This document shows positions 43,634 to 52,297 of a stretch of 64,000 bases of DNA, one piece after another. Each line of letters begins with the position of its first letter. Position 1 is the first letter of the stretch. The notes under the pieces are model-generated. The model was not told where the DNA came from and searched no databases. It saw nothing but the letters and a program-made list of their open reading frames with translations. The translations under genes were made by a program, and so were the position numbers. This DNA comes from Pedobacter xixiisoli. Its GTDB lineage: Bacteria > Bacteroidota > Bacteroidia > Sphingobacteriales > Sphingobacteriaceae. Where the stretch lies: positions 238,130 through 302,129 of the forward strand of contig NZ_OCMT01000005.1 in NCBI RefSeq assembly GCF_900215335.1, written 5' to 3'.

Positions 43634-44485
43634 ATGATGAGCTATAATTTAAAGGTTACAATAGATAAGTCTTCAGGTTTTTGTTTTGGTGTAGTTTACG
43701 CTATAGATATGGCAGAAGATATCTTGGATAATGAAGAATATCTTTATTGTTTGGGTGATATTGTGCATAATGATGAAGAAGTAGAGCGATTGAAGGTAAA
43801 AGGATTGAGGATTATCGATCACGAAAAACTTCAGCAATTACACAACGAAAAGGTGCTAATTAGAGCACATGGTGAAGCTCCTTCAACTTATGAATTGGCT
43901 TTAACAAATAACCTAACCCTTATTGATGCTTCTTGCCCTGTAGTGCTAAAACTGCAGAATCGTATCAAGAACACACATGATGATGGCGAGAAAATTCTCA
44001 TTTTTGGAAAACATGGACACGCAGAGGTAATTGGTTTGCAAGGTCAAACTGATGGTGAAGCTTTAGTGTTTATGGATATTGCTGAGCTGGATAATGTGGA
44101 GCTTCCCAATAAATTTACCCTATACAGCCAAACGACTAAAAGCGTAGATAAATTTTACCAAATTAAAGAAGAATTAATTAGTAGGGGTTACGAAGTAAAA
44201 GCTAATGATACCATTTGCAGACAAGTTTCTAATCGTTATGATGAATTAGAAAAATTTGTAAGTGACTTCGATAAAATTGTTTTTGTGTCGGGCAAAAAAT
44301 CATCAAACGGTAAAGTGCTTTACGATGTGTGCAAAAAATACAATGATAATTCCTACTTCATTTCTAATGTAGAAGAATTAGACTACACTTGGTTTCAAAC
44401 CAATGACAAAATTGGTATTTGTGGTGCAACATCAACACCTATGTGGTTAATGGAACAGGTGAAAGCACAATTGGAGAGTTTTTAA
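43634..44485 (+). CDS. ispH: 4-hydroxy-3-methylbut-2-enyl diphosphate reductase
   Basis: 283 residues, usual length. The three iron-sulfur cysteines are in SSGFCFGV, DASCPVV and NDTICRQVSNRYDEL. HGEAP and FGKHGHAEVIGLQGQ carry the conserved substrate His residues, and VFVSGKKSSNGKVLY lies in the third domain. It makes IPP and DMAPP in the last step of the MEP pathway. The first ATG (MMS) and the second are both possible starts. Confidence 0.96.
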   Translation: MMSYNLKVTIDKSSGFCFGVVYAIDMAEDILDNEEYLYCLGDIVHNDEEVERLKVKGLRIIDHEKLQQLHNEKVLIRAHGEAPSTYELALTNNLTLIDASCPVVLKLQNRIKNTHDDGEKILIFGKHGHAEVIGLQGQTDGEALVFMDIAELDNVELPNKFTLYSQTTKSVDKFYQIKEELISRGYEVKANDTICRQVSNRYDELEKFVSDFDKIVFVSGKKSSNGKVLYDVCKKYNDNSYFISNVEELDYTWFQTNDKIGICGATSTPMWLMEQVKAQLESF

Positions 44486-44588
44486 TTGTTTCTAGGCACT
44501 TTGATTGGAAACTGCCAATCGAGAACTGTTTTGTGTCTCCTTCATGTCTTAAAATCTAAAATCATACATCTAAAATCGTAAATCAAGC

Positions 44589-44596
44589 TATATTTG
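44589..44596 (+). promoter_or_regulatory. -7 promoter element of hemH
   Basis: TATATTTG, full match, 16 bases before the ATG at 44613. Confidence 0.55.
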
Positions 44597-44612
44597 CGGC
44601 AAATAATAAATA

Positions 44613-45623
44613 ATGGCTAAAAAAGGTATACTGTTAGTTAATCTGGGCACACCAGATAGTCCAGAAGTAAAAGACGTAAGAAAATATCTTGACCAATTTT
44701 TAATGGATGAGCGAGTAATCGACATCCCTAAGCTAAATAGAACCTTATTGGTGAAAGGTATAATTGTTCCTTTTCGTAGCCCGAAAACTTCGAAGTTGTA
44801 TAAAGAAATCTGGAGTGAAAACGGGTCGCCATTATTATATTATAGTGAATTGCAAGCTCAAATGCTACAAGATAAACTAGGTAAAGAATATCAAGTAGAG
44901 TTGGCAATGCGATACCAAAGTCCATCTATCGAAAATGCGTTAGAAAAGTTGAAAAAGGGTTTGGTAAGCAGCATCAAAGTTATTCCACTTTTTCCTCAAT
45001 ATGCATCTGCAAGTACTGGTTCGGTACTACAGTTGGTAATGGAATTAATTAGCAAATGGCCAACAATTCCACCAGTATCTTTTGTGAATTCTTTTCATGA
45101 TAATGATTTAATGCTGGAAATTTTTGCAGACAATGCAAGAAAGCACGGATTAGAAAATTATGACCATGTCTTATTTAGCTTCCACGGATTGCCGCAAAGA
45201 CAGATGACTAAATCTGACCATACGGGGAAATATTGTCTGAAAGTGAATAACTGCTGCGATAACTATAACGATGCTAATAAGTTCTGCTACTCAGCGCAAT
45301 GCCATAATACAGCAAAACTTTTAGCAGCAAAACTTGGTATTACTCGTGAAGATTACTCTGTTTGTTATCAATCTCGCCTAGGGAAAGAGCCTTGGATACA
45401 ACCATATACTACTGATACTCTTAAAAAATTAGCATCGGAAGGTAAAAAGAGATTGTTGGTTTTTAGCCCTGCTTTTGTGGCTGACTGCTTAGAAACGCTA
45501 TATGAAATCACGGTAGAGTACCACGAAGAATTTAAGGAACTAGGAGGGGAGCACGTACAGTTGGTAGAAAGCTTAAATGATGATCCTAGATTTATTGATG
45601 CACTAGCCGAAATGTCTATATAA
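44613..45623 (+). CDS. hemH: Ferrochelatase
   Basis: 336 residues. GILLVNLGTPDSP at the start, VELAMRYQSPSIENAL, VLFSFHGLPQR with the catalytic His, and a conserved Glu region (VAFVADCLETLYEI-like) identify it. It inserts Fe2+ into protoporphyrin. A Cys-rich segment, residues about 208-230 (Cys208, 214, 215, 225, 230), may hold an iron-sulfur cluster, as in several non-enterobacterial ferrochelatases. The stop is directly followed by the next ATG, so hemH and the HAD gene are one operon. Confidence 0.95.
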   Translation: MAKKGILLVNLGTPDSPEVKDVRKYLDQFLMDERVIDIPKLNRTLLVKGIIVPFRSPKTSKLYKEIWSENGSPLLYYSELQAQMLQDKLGKEYQVELAMRYQSPSIENALEKLKKGLVSSIKVIPLFPQYASASTGSVLQLVMELISKWPTIPPVSFVNSFHDNDLMLEIFADNARKHGLENYDHVLFSFHGLPQRQMTKSDHTGKYCLKVNNCCDNYNDANKFCYSAQCHNTAKLLAAKLGITREDYSVCYQSRLGKEPWIQPYTTDTLKKLASEGKKRLLVFSPAFVADCLETLYEITVEYHEEFKELGGEHVQLVESLNDDPRFIDALAEMSI

Positions 45624-46232
45624 ATGGAAGATCACTTAGAAAAACTAGAACTTTTAACCAAAAGAACAGAAGGTGACTATCAAGCTTTTTTGTATGATTG
45701 CGATGGTACTTTGGCAGATAACATGATGGCGCACAAATTGGCTTATGAGGAAGTTGCGGCTAATTATGGCATCGCCCTAGATTTAAACATGATTGATGAA
45801 TTTGCAGGGATGCCAACTGCAATCTTCGCAAAAGAAATCACTAAGAGGTACGGCGTGGCATTACCAGATACTTTTGCGAGCGAAAAATCTCAAATCTTCA
45901 TCGATAAATACATAGAAAAAACGCAGCCTATTGCCTACGTTGCCGAGCATCTTAAAAATCATGTTGGCAAGGTTAAAATAGCAGTAGTATCTGGTGGAAG
46001 CAGAAAAACAGTTACTAAAACTTTAACTGTTTTAGGTTTAATTGATTTAATCGATGTGATGGTTTGTGCTGGCGAAACTCCAAAAGGAAAACCTGCTCCA
46101 GATCCATTTTTAGCTGCTGCAGACGCTTTGGGGATAGATCCCAATAAATGTATCGTATTTGAAGATGCAGATTTGGGTGTTCAAGGAGCTATCGCCGCTG
46201 GCATGGACTGGGTAAGAGTAGATAAGATCTAA
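45624..46232 (+). CDS. HAD-superfamily phosphatase (beta-phosphoglucomutase-like subfamily)
   Basis: 202 residues. Motif I is LYDCDGTLADNM (about 22-33), a helical cap follows, motif II is VVSGGSRKT, and motif III/IV is KGKPAPDPF and VFEDADLGVQGAIAAGM. These are complete, so it is an active small-molecule phosphatase or mutase. The substrate is not defined. It starts immediately after hemH. Its stop overlaps the convergent waaA stop by 4 bases. Confidence 0.9.
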   Translation: MEDHLEKLELLTKRTEGDYQAFLYDCDGTLADNMMAHKLAYEEVAANYGIALDLNMIDEFAGMPTAIFAKEITKRYGVALPDTFASEKSQIFIDKYIEKTQPIAYVAEHLKNHVGKVKIAVVSGGSRKTVTKTLTVLGLIDLIDVMVCAGETPKGKPAPDPFLAAADALGIDPNKCIVFEDADLGVQGAIAAGMDWVRVDKI

Positions 46233-47434
46233 CTTGAAATTTTTTCGATAATTATATCTGTAGCACCTTTTTTCTCAGCGACATAGCTTGAAGCAATTTT
46301 TCCATTTTCATTTTTGTTAAAATACTCAAATGCGGAAACTAGCTCTCCTGTATTGCAGATACTTTTGGCAGCTCTGATATTAATCAAGTCTTTAGCTTCT
46401 TGAAATTTATGGTAGTTAGGTCCAAAAATTACCGGCAAGCCAAAAGCTGCTGCTTCTAATGTGTTGTGAATACCAATCCCAAATCCTCCACCTATATAAG
46501 CAATTTTCCCATATTGATATAGCGAAGACAGCATTCCAATGTTATCTATAATCAGAACCTGATGATCTGGTTTCATTGGATTTAGTTCTGAAAACTTTGT
46601 TGCCTGGGGAAATAGTTTTTCAATTTCTGAGATATGAGATTCATGAATTTCATGTGGGGCGATAATTATTTTCCAATTAGGATATTTTGTAGCTAAATCA
46701 ACCAATAATTTTTCGTCATCTGGCCAAGTGCTTCCTGCAATTAAAACTGGTGCATTTGCACAAAATTGCTTAATAATAGGTAGCTGTTTTGGTTGTTGTG
46801 CATTTTCGAAAACTCGATCAAACCTAGTGTCGCCACTAATATTGATATTGTTGATACCAATGCTTTTGAGTAGGGCAGCACTTTCTTCGTTCTGTACAAA
46901 GAAATAATCAACAGATTTCAACAAGTTTCTATAAAATCCACCGTACCATTTGAAAAAAACTTGATTCGGCCTAAAAATGCCAGATATGATGTATAATGGT
47001 ATTTGTTTTAAAGCTAGTTCTGTAAAATAATTGGGCCAAAATTCATATTTGGTGAAGATTGCTATCTTAGGATTTACAAGTTCAATAAATTTTTTAGCGT
47101 TAGCAGTAGTGTCTAGAGGCATGTAGAAAATCCCTTCAGCCAAAGTGTAATTTTTTCTAATTTCGTATCCGGATGGAGAAAAAAAAGTGATTATGATTTT
47201 CTCTTCGGCGTTTAGGGACTTGATTTTTTCTAATACTGGCCTCCCTTGCTCAAATTCTCCTAATGAGGCAAAATGAAACCAAATGGGATGTTCCAAGTTT
47301 TGCGTTTTAATTGCGATCTGGTCAAAAATTTTTCTTCTGCCCCCAATAAGTAGCTTGGCCTTCGCATTAAACAACGATGCTAACCTAACCAATAGCTCGT
47401 AAATTAAAATACTAATGTTGTAAAGCCAATACAT
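46229..47434 (-). CDS. waaA: 3-deoxy-D-manno-octulosonic-acid (Kdo) transferase
   Basis: 401 residues. An N-terminal membrane-associated helix precedes a GT-B fold: IWFHFASLGEFEQGRPVLEKI, ITFFSPSGYEIRKNY, YEFWPNYFTEL, IAGSTWPDDEKLL, APHEIHESHI and the C-terminal AYIGGGFGIGIHNTLEAAAFGLPVIFGP. It adds Kdo to lipid A in LPS core synthesis. It is divergent from ugd with a 65-base gap containing a palindrome. Confidence 0.95.
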   Translation of the reverse strand: MYWLYNISILIYELLVRLASLFNAKAKLLIGGRRKIFDQIAIKTQNLEHPIWFHFASLGEFEQGRPVLEKIKSLNAEEKIIITFFSPSGYEIRKNYTLAEGIFYMPLDTTANAKKFIELVNPKIAIFTKYEFWPNYFTELALKQIPLYIISGIFRPNQVFFKWYGGFYRNLLKSVDYFFVQNEESAALLKSIGINNINISGDTRFDRVFENAQQPKQLPIIKQFCANAPVLIAGSTWPDDEKLLVDLATKYPNWKIIIAPHEIHESHISEIEKLFPQATKFSELNPMKPDHQVLIIDNIGMLSSLYQYGKIAYIGGGFGIGIHNTLEAAAFGLPVIFGPNYHKFQEAKDLINIRAAKSICNTGELVSAFEYFNKNENGKIASSYVAEKKGATDIIIEKISS

Positions 47435-47452
47435 ATTTGCTGCATAATTTAT

Positions 47453-47469
47453 TATCTTCGTCGAAGATA
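47453..47469. promoter_or_regulatory. Palindrome in the waaA-ugd divergent promoter gap
   Basis: TATCTTCG-T-CGAAGATA is a perfect 8-base dyad, midway between the two divergent start codons (47434 and 47500). Its position suits an operator for both genes, but no regulator is identified. Confidence 0.4.
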
Positions 47470-47499
47470 AATATTAATGTTAAAAACATTCCATAATAT

Positions 47500-48810
47500 A
47501 TGAAGATAGCTGTAATTGGTACAGGTTACGTAGGTTTGGTAACAGGTACGTGTTTGGCCGAAACAGGCAATAACGTAATCTGCGTAGATATCGTTGAAGA
47601 AAAGGTTAATAAAATGAAAGCAGGTCAACTGCCGATTTATGAGCCAGGTCTAGATGTACTTTTTCACCGTAATATAGCGCAAGGCCGCTTATCTTTCACC
47701 ACTAACTTGGCAGAAGGAATTGAAGATGCACAAATCATTTTCATGGCATTGCCTACCCCTCCAGGAGGCGACGGTGCTGCAGACCTGTCTTACATTTTAG
47801 GTGCTGCAAAAGATATTTCTAAATTAATCACGGAATATAAAGTAATCGTAAATAAATCTACGGTGCCGGTTGGTACAGCAGATAAAGTAGCTGCGGTTTT
47901 CAAAGAGCATACCAATATAGAGGTTGATGTAGTTTCTAATCCAGAGTTTTTACGTGAAGGAGTAGCGGTGGATGATTTCATGAAGCCAGACCGTGTGGTG
48001 ATTGGCACTGGAAGCGAAAAAGCGAAGAAGTTAATGGGTGAGCTGTACGCTCCTTACGTGCGTCAAGGAAATCCAATTTATTACATGGACGAGCGCTCTT
48101 CTGAATTGACTAAATATGCTGCCAACTCATTCTTAGCAACTAAAATTACTTTTATGAATGAAGTAGCAAATCTTTGCGAAATTGTAGGAGCAGATGTAGA
48201 TGCGGTGCGTAAAGGAATTGGCTCTGATGACAGAATTGGTAAAAGATTTTTGTTCCCAGGTATTGGCTACGGAGGCAGTTGTTTCCCTAAAGATGTACAG
48301 GCTTTAGAAAAAGCAGCAGTAGAACATAAATATGACTTCAAAATCTTGAAAGCCGTAATGGATGTAAACGAAAAACAAAAAACCGTTTTAACAGATAAAG
48401 TTTTAAAATATTATAAAGGCGACGTAAAGGGAAAGAAATTTGCTCTTTGGGGTTTAGCTTTTAAGCCAGAAACTGACGACATTAGAGAAGCACCTGCTTT
48501 GTATATCATTAATGATTTGTTAGCAGGCGGCGCAGAAGTAACTGTTTTTGATCCTGAGGCTATGGGGAACGTTAGAGCCTTGCTGGGAGATAAAATCGGC
48601 TATGCTAAAGATCAGTATGAGGCATTAGAAGGTGCAGATGCATTATTGATTGCTACAGAATGGTCTGTATTCCGTAACCCTGATTTCGAGAAAATGGAAG
48701 AAGTGTTAAAGAATAAAGTTGTATTTGATGGACGTAACCTTTTTGATCTCCAAAAAATGATTGATTTAGGATATTATTATAACAGCATAGGTCGTAAAAT
48801 TGTAAGCTAG
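47500..48810 (+). CDS. ugd: UDP-glucose 6-dehydrogenase
   Basis: 436 residues. The NAD-binding motif is VIGTGYVGLVTGTCLAE, STVPVGTADKV follows, NPEFLREG marks the active site, and the catalytic Cys is in GYGGSCFPKD. The C-terminal UDP-binding domain has KPETDDIREAP. It makes UDP-glucuronate, which the next gene's product would decarboxylate. The stop adjoins the following ATG directly. Confidence 0.96.
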   Translation: MKIAVIGTGYVGLVTGTCLAETGNNVICVDIVEEKVNKMKAGQLPIYEPGLDVLFHRNIAQGRLSFTTNLAEGIEDAQIIFMALPTPPGGDGAADLSYILGAAKDISKLITEYKVIVNKSTVPVGTADKVAAVFKEHTNIEVDVVSNPEFLREGVAVDDFMKPDRVVIGTGSEKAKKLMGELYAPYVRQGNPIYYMDERSSELTKYAANSFLATKITFMNEVANLCEIVGADVDAVRKGIGSDDRIGKRFLFPGIGYGGSCFPKDVQALEKAAVEHKYDFKILKAVMDVNEKQKTVLTDKVLKYYKGDVKGKKFALWGLAFKPETDDIREAPALYIINDLLAGGAEVTVFDPEAMGNVRALLGDKIGYAKDQYEALEGADALLIATEWSVFRNPDFEKMEEVLKNKVVFDGRNLFDLQKMIDLGYYYNSIGRKIVS

Positions 48811-49800
48811 ATGGAACGTAAAAGAGTATTAATAACAGGTGCTGCTGGATTTTTAGGATCACACCTTTGCGATAGATTCATTAAAGAAGGATGCCATGTG
48901 ATTGGTATGGACAACCTGATTACTGGAGATTTGGCCAATATCGAACATCTTTTTAAATTGGAGAATTTCGAGTTTTATAATCACGATGTTTCTAAGTTCG
49001 TTCACGTTCCTGGAAATTTAGATTATATCCTACATTTTGCGTCGCCTGCAAGTCCAATCGATTACCTTAAAATCCCAATTCAAACCTTAAAAGTAGGTTC
49101 TTTAGGTACGCATAATTTACTTGGATTAGCAAAGGCTAAAGGAGCTAGAATGTTAATTGCATCTACTTCTGAGGTGTATGGAGATCCGAATGTGAACCCT
49201 CAGCCAGAAGAATATTGGGGTAATGTAAATCCAGTAGGTCCTCGTGGTGTTTACGATGAAGCAAAGCGTTTCCAAGAAGCAATTACCATGGCTTATCATA
49301 CTTTTCATGGAGTTGAAACCCGTATTGTGCGTATTTTCAACACCTATGGGCCTCGTATGCGACTAAATGACGGACGTGTTTTGCCTGCATTCATTGGTCA
49401 AGCTTTGAGAGGCGAAGATTTAACCGTTTTTGGTGATGGTAGCCAAACTCGTTCTTTCTGTTATGTAGATGATTTGATTGAAGGTATTTATCGCTTGTTA
49501 CAGTCAGACTATGCTAGTCCTGTAAATATTGGTAACCCTGATGAAATTACGATCAAGCAATTCTGCGAAGAGATCATCAAGTTGACCGGCACAGACCAAA
49601 AAATTGTTTACAAACCATTACCGCAAGATGATCCTAAGCAACGTAGACCTGATATCACGAAAGCAAGAGAATTGCTGAAATGGGAACCTAAAGTGAATAG
49701 GGCAGAAGGCTTGAAAATTACTTACGAATATTTTAAATCGTTATCGCCAGAAGCGCTAGCGAAAATAGACCATAAAGATTTCACTACCTATAATAAATAA
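48811..49800 (+). CDS. UDP-glucuronate decarboxylase (UDP-xylose synthase)
   Basis: 329 residues, extended SDR. The NAD motif is GAAGFLGSHLCDRF, ASPASPIDYLKIPIQTLK is the UXS-type block, and the catalytic Tyr-Lys lies in GVYDEAKRFQEA. RIFNTYGPRM and FCYVDDLIEG are conserved. It converts UDP-glucuronate into UDP-xylose. The direct link to ugd strongly supports this over dTDP-glucose dehydratase. It is followed 2 bases later by galE. Confidence 0.93.
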   Translation: MERKRVLITGAAGFLGSHLCDRFIKEGCHVIGMDNLITGDLANIEHLFKLENFEFYNHDVSKFVHVPGNLDYILHFASPASPIDYLKIPIQTLKVGSLGTHNLLGLAKAKGARMLIASTSEVYGDPNVNPQPEEYWGNVNPVGPRGVYDEAKRFQEAITMAYHTFHGVETRIVRIFNTYGPRMRLNDGRVLPAFIGQALRGEDLTVFGDGSQTRSFCYVDDLIEGIYRLLQSDYASPVNIGNPDEITIKQFCEEIIKLTGTDQKIVYKPLPQDDPKQRRPDITKARELLKWEPKVNRAEGLKITYEYFKSLSPEALAKIDHKDFTTYNK

Positions 49801-49802
49801 GC

Positions 49803-50819
49803 ATGTCTAAAATTTTAGTTACCGGAGGAACGGGGTATATCGGTTCCCACACTGTTGTAGAATTACATAATGCAGGCTACGAAGTGATCATTGTTGATAA
49901 CCTTTCTAACTCTAATATTAAGATTTTAGATCAGTTAGAGCAAATTACAGGTAAGCGTTTTGACTTTGTTGAGTTAGATTTACAGGATGAAACTGCAGTA
50001 GAAGGTTTTGCAAAACAGAACCAAGATCTTTCTGGAATTATTCATTTTGCAGCTTATAAAGCGGTAGGCGAGTCTGTAGAGCAACCATTGAAGTATTACA
50101 AAAACAACTTCTATAGCTTGATTAACTTATTGACGGCTTATCCAAAAACCAACTTTGTTTTTTCTTCCTCTTGTACGGTTTATGGTCAGCCAGATCAATT
50201 ACCTGTAACAGAAGATAGCCCAGTTAAAAAAGCTGAGTCTCCATACGGAAATACCAAACAAATTGCGGAGGAGATATTGGTAGAAACAGCTAAAGTAACG
50301 CCTGGTTTAAATGTAATTGCTTTGCGTTATTTTAATCCAGTAGGTGCGCATAAAACAGCTTTAATTGGTGAATTGCCAAATGGAGTACCGCAGAATTTAA
50401 TCCCATTCATTACGCAATCTGCAATAGGTAAACGCGGTCCAATCCAAGTATTTGGGGATGATTATGATACTGTAGACGGTTCTGCAGTTCGCGATTATAT
50501 TCACGTGGTAGATTTAGCAAAAGCACACGTTGCCGCTGTTAAAAGATTGGAAGATGGAAAAGTAGACAGCTACGATGTTTTCAACTTAGGAACTGGAAAA
50601 GGCTCTTCTGTTTTAGAAATCATCAATGCTTTTGAACAATCTACAGGTGAAAAATTAGATTATAAAATTGCACCTCGAAGAGAAGGAGATGTAGAGAAAA
50701 CTTATGGAGATGTAACTAAATCTAAAGAGATTTTAGGTTGGCAAACAGAGTTAGATTTAAATGAAATGATGCGCTCTGCTTGGGAGTGGGAAAAATATAT
50801 TAAGAACAATCCATTTTAA
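49803..50819 (+). CDS. galE: UDP-glucose 4-epimerase
   Basis: 338 residues. VTGGTGYIGSHTVVEL, IIHFAAYKAVGESVEQPL, FSSSCTVYG, the catalytic SPYGNTK and RYFNPVGAH define GalE. It interconverts UDP-glucose and UDP-galactose, and perhaps the UDP-xylose made by its neighbours. It is the third gene of the ugd nucleotide-sugar operon. Confidence 0.95.
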   Translation: MSKILVTGGTGYIGSHTVVELHNAGYEVIIVDNLSNSNIKILDQLEQITGKRFDFVELDLQDETAVEGFAKQNQDLSGIIHFAAYKAVGESVEQPLKYYKNNFYSLINLLTAYPKTNFVFSSSCTVYGQPDQLPVTEDSPVKKAESPYGNTKQIAEEILVETAKVTPGLNVIALRYFNPVGAHKTALIGELPNGVPQNLIPFITQSAIGKRGPIQVFGDDYDTVDGSAVRDYIHVVDLAKAHVAAVKRLEDGKVDSYDVFNLGTGKGSSVLEIINAFEQSTGEKLDYKIAPRREGDVEKTYGDVTKSKEILGWQTELDLNEMMRSAWEWEKYIKNNPF

Positions 50820-50907
50820 ATGACCATCATGGGCATTCATTAAATTAATTCAATGAAGATTGTCATGCCCACTATAGCTCATTTACCATTAAAAACACTG
50901 ATTACGA

Positions 50908-51477
50908 ATGAAATTAAGTGAGCATAAAGATTTAAAGAAAGAAATTTTAGCACTGCCGGTAAAAGAGAAAGATAAATTGCTTTTACGTTTGGTTGCTAAA
51001 GACAAAGTGCTCACCGAACATTTACATTTTTTGTTATTAGAAGATGAAAGCAACCTTAGTGATAGGGTTGCTTTTATTAAAAATGAGATTACCGATGTTT
51101 TGGAGGATTTAAATACTACTCCGAAAACGAGTGCAAAAGATGCTTTACTGCTTTTACGTAAGCTAACCAAGCAAATCAACCATTTTTATAAAGTTACCAA
51201 AGCTGATTTTGAGGAAATAGAATTGAAACTGATGATGTTTAATGCTTCGCCAATGAACTTTAGATTCAAGGTGCATTCTTTAACTAAAAACCACGAGCAA
51301 TTGTTAGCTAATTATGTGGTTAAATCAATATTAATTGTTCTGCGTAAGTTCGAAAAGCTGCACGAAGATTTGCAATTCGATTTGAAAGAAGAAGTAAATA
51401 AGTTATTAGCTAAAGTTTACGATAGCTATGTCGATAAGACGGCTCTAAGCTTGGGCTTACCTAAGCAGATAGATTAA
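50908..51477 (+). CDS. Helical protein of unknown function next to polysaccharide genes
   Basis: 189 residues, soluble and predicted almost wholly helical, with Leu/Lys-rich heptad-like segments (KDKLLLRLVAKDKVLTEHL, ALLLLRKLTKQINHF). No signal, membrane helix or catalytic motif is seen and I do not recognise the family. It begins 88 bases after galE and ends 60 before the PHP phosphatase gene on the same strand, so it may belong to the polysaccharide cluster. Its codon use is like its neighbours. Confidence 0.7.
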   Translation: MKLSEHKDLKKEILALPVKEKDKLLLRLVAKDKVLTEHLHFLLLEDESNLSDRVAFIKNEITDVLEDLNTTPKTSAKDALLLLRKLTKQINHFYKVTKADFEEIELKLMMFNASPMNFRFKVHSLTKNHEQLLANYVVKSILIVLRKFEKLHEDLQFDLKEEVNKLLAKVYDSYVDKTALSLGLPKQID

Positions 51478-51537
51478 CTGATGCTCGTTGTACCTCAATA
51501 CTTTTAACTTTTGTCTTTTTACTTTTAACTTAGCAAA

Positions 51538-52275
51538 GTGTTTGGTCTATTCAAAAAACGTGGTAAGGAGCCTAATATCGATTTTTCTTCGGTAGTTACC
51601 GATATGCATTCGCATATTATTCCGAGTATTGATGATGGTGCGCCAAATTTGGAAGCTTCTTTGGTTATGGCTAAAAAATATGTGGATTTGGGCTTTAAAA
51701 AAGTGATTGCAACACCACATGTAATGGCCGATTTTTACAGAAATACGCCCGATACGATCAATAAAGGCTTGGATGTTTTAAAAGAGGGCCTGCTCAAAAA
51801 TGAAATTAACTTAGAAGTAGAAGCTGCTGCTGAGTACTACTTTGATGAGACCTTTATCAATAAGCTAAATAGAAAAGAAGTTTTAGGATTTGGCAACAAC
51901 TATCTTCTATTCGAACTATCGTACATTAATCAACCACCAAATTTATTAGATGTACTTTTCAAAATACAAGATGCAGGTTTTTATCCAGTTTTGGCGCACC
52001 CCGAACGCTACCCATATTATCACGGAAGTATAGAGAACTATCAGCAAATTATCGAGTATGGTTGCTTTTTACAATTGAACACCATTTCGTTAACTGGCTA
52101 TTATGGTAAGGGTGTGAAAAACGCAGCTGAAAGTTTAGTTGATCATCATTGTATCTCATTTTTAGGTAGCGATATGCACCATTTACGCCATGCCAAAGCA
52201 TTGAAAGAAAGCCTAAACTTGTCTAGAGTAGAAAAGCTAATACAACAAGGGCATTTAAATAACGTGCTGCTTTAA
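51538..52275 (+). CDS. CpsB/CapC-type tyrosine-protein phosphatase (PHP domain)
   Basis: 245 residues with a GTG start (51538-51540). PHP metal-binding motifs are in order: TDMHSHIIPSIDDGA, IATPHVMADFY, VLAHPERYPYYHG and LGSDMHHLRHAKAL. These manganese-dependent enzymes dephosphorylate the Tyr tail of polysaccharide co-polymerase kinases and so control capsule or EPS polymer length. The kinase gene is not in the window. Proximity to ugd and galE fits that role. Confidence 0.92.
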   Translation: MFGLFKKRGKEPNIDFSSVVTDMHSHIIPSIDDGAPNLEASLVMAKKYVDLGFKKVIATPHVMADFYRNTPDTINKGLDVLKEGLLKNEINLEVEAAAEYYFDETFINKLNRKEVLGFGNNYLLFELSYINQPPNLLDVLFKIQDAGFYPVLAHPERYPYYHGSIENYQQIIEYGCFLQLNTISLTGYYGKGVKNAAESLVDHHCISFLGSDMHHLRHAKALKESLNLSRVEKLIQQGHLNNVLL

Positions 52276-52297
52276 ACGATTGCTTTTTAGTAAATAA

